A DNA stretch of 43,661 nucleotides, from positions 1 through 43,661 of the forward strand of contig VSNT01000018.1 in NCBI GenBank assembly GCA_009774465.1, written 5' to 3'. Positions 42,899 to 43,661 of this stretch are shown piece after piece (within the stretch, counting starts at the first letter, position 1; the number at the start of each line of letters is the position of its first letter). Below the pieces are notes generated by a model. That model ran no database searches and was not told where the DNA came from. It saw nothing but the letters and a program-made list of their open reading frames with translations. Source of the stretch: Lachnospiraceae bacterium. GTDB lineage: Bacteria; Bacillota_A; Clostridia; Lachnospirales; Lachnospiraceae. The position numbers and the translations under genes are program-made.

Positions 42899-43412
42899 TT
42901 ACAGCTCCTTGCAGGTTTTCATTCTATTATAAATTGCCAATCCGCCATCTCTGCCAAACGAATGCAGGCAATCCAAATATATAATCCTTGGAGTTTTCTC
43001 CTTTTTTACCATCAACTTTTGAATTTGTTCTGTCATTCCTTCATATTCTGTCCCGTCAAATAATCGTTTTATCACAGTCTTTATGCGCAGCTTTTCCGCA
43101 TAATCAGCAAAATAACCTCCAATAGTTAAATTCTCACGCAGTCCTTTCAGCTCTCTTACCCGTTCGCTGTTTTCATTACTGCTTACCAAACCATCTTCTA
43201 TACAGGCAGAGAGCAAAACCTTTCTCCTGTTTACTGCCTTTTTATCCCAATAATCCCGTACAGCCTGAGTCTGTAATACTATCCAGAAATCTTCGTTCCA
43301 TATTCTTTTTAGCCTCACTATAAAAAACAATCAAATAATCTGACTTATCCAGGTAATGACAGCCTTTCATGCCCATGTTCCCAACATTTTCATAGTCCAC
43401 TAAAAACAACAT
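42899..43412 (-). pseudogene. NYN/PIN-like ribonuclease gene, internally deleted
   Basis: From the ATG at 43412 (AGGGAG upstream) the frame reads LFLVDYENVGNMGMKGC and DYLIVFYSEAKKNMERRF, the N terminus of a NYN/PIN-like domain protein. It ends at a stop soon after SITDSGCT. A second frame resumes with QAVRDYWDKKAVNRRKVLLS and continues to 42899, which reads as the C-terminal part of the same protein. The middle part expected of this fold is missing. The join lies in CAGGCTGTAC, which encodes SGCT in one frame and QAVR in the other, so recombination between short direct repeats probably removed the segment. Confidence 0.78.
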
Positions 43413-43623
43413 ACTTAAGCTCCCTTTATCAAATAGCGAATACCAACCAAAACGTCACACGTAAAACATTTCCTCAGTTTTACTCCTCCGCATAGCTATA
43501 TTTTTCCCTTTTGGTTTTATCAATAGTTTTAAATCATTATACAATCTTATATGTACCAAAAAACGGACTTAATACATATATATTTTATTTGATTTTTAAA
43601 AAACTCTGTAAAGGCAAACAGCC

Positions 43624-43653
43624 AAAAAAGAGCTTCCCTATTTGGGGAAGCTC
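43624..43653 (-). terminator. Terminator of a gene right of the window
   Basis: GAGCTTCCC and GGGGAAGCTC form a 9-10 bp stem, followed on the minus strand by TTTTTT. The AT-rich bases from 43413 to here contain no open gene; they should hold the promoter of the broken NYN gene. Confidence 0.85.
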
Positions 43654-43661
43654 AATATAAT

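Overview
The window is about 43.7 kb of moderately AT-rich DNA from a Gram-positive anaerobe of the class Clostridia, most likely a gut Lachnospiraceae relative. The basis is the gene content: a BirA-controlled bioBY unit, an EFR1-type flavodoxin/ferredoxin, a CptIN-like type III toxin-antitoxin locus, a SpoIID/LysM protein that suggests sporulation, FtsX-type ABC transporters with a linked two-component system, and strong GGAGG ribosome sites. Most genes lie on the minus strand. I found no rRNA, tRNA, CRISPR array, integrase or intact insertion sequence.

Layout, left to right. 0.3-3.5 kb: biotin transporter bioY, biotin synthase bioB with a BirA operator, a metallo-beta-lactamase-fold protein and a YbaK-type deacylase. 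3.5-9.5 kb: a lipoprotein, then an operon for an FtsX permease, ABC ATPase, response regulator and sensor kinase. 9.5-11.7 kb: a membrane protein, a DUF3800 protein and an unexplained structured intergenic stretch. 11.7-14.1 kb: a GH3 glycosidase with its domains in circularly permuted order. 14.2-25.9 kb: a compact nonribosomal peptide cluster. It holds a 9-kb synthetase of order A-T-C-A-T-C-A-T-reductase, a MATE exporter fused to an RsbW-like ATPase domain, and an Sfp-type phosphopantetheinyl transferase. 26.0-26.8 kb: a CptIN-like system whose toxin gene is frameshifted at a GAAAA repeat. 26.8-31.4 kb: an acyltransferase, an NTF2-like protein, an EFR1 ferredoxin, a divergent AraC regulator, a PUA/ASCH-like small protein and an orphan. 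31.6-33.5 kb: a SpoIID-like/peptidoglycan-binding/LysM protein. 33.5-35.6 kb: a FAD oxidoreductase with its TetR regulator. 35.8-42.5 kb: a TraB-like protein, a histidine phosphatase and two hybrid histidine kinases. 42.6-43.4 kb: two decaying genes, one VOC-like and one NYN/PIN-like.

How the parts work together. The peptide cluster is self-contained: the transferase arms the three carrier domains, the synthetase assembles three building blocks, the terminal reductase releases an aldehyde or alcohol, and the MATE half probably exports it. The first adenylation domain has Val where amino-acid-activating domains have Asp235. It may therefore load a non-amino acid, and the product could be an N-capped dipeptide aldehyde of the protease-inhibitor type. 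The most unusual non-coding signal is a 75-80 bp double-hairpin element placed directly before the ribosome site of two unrelated genes (the MATE fusion and the PUA/ASCH-like gene). Its two copies show compensating base changes in both stems. All family assignments come from reading motifs; no database search was possible.
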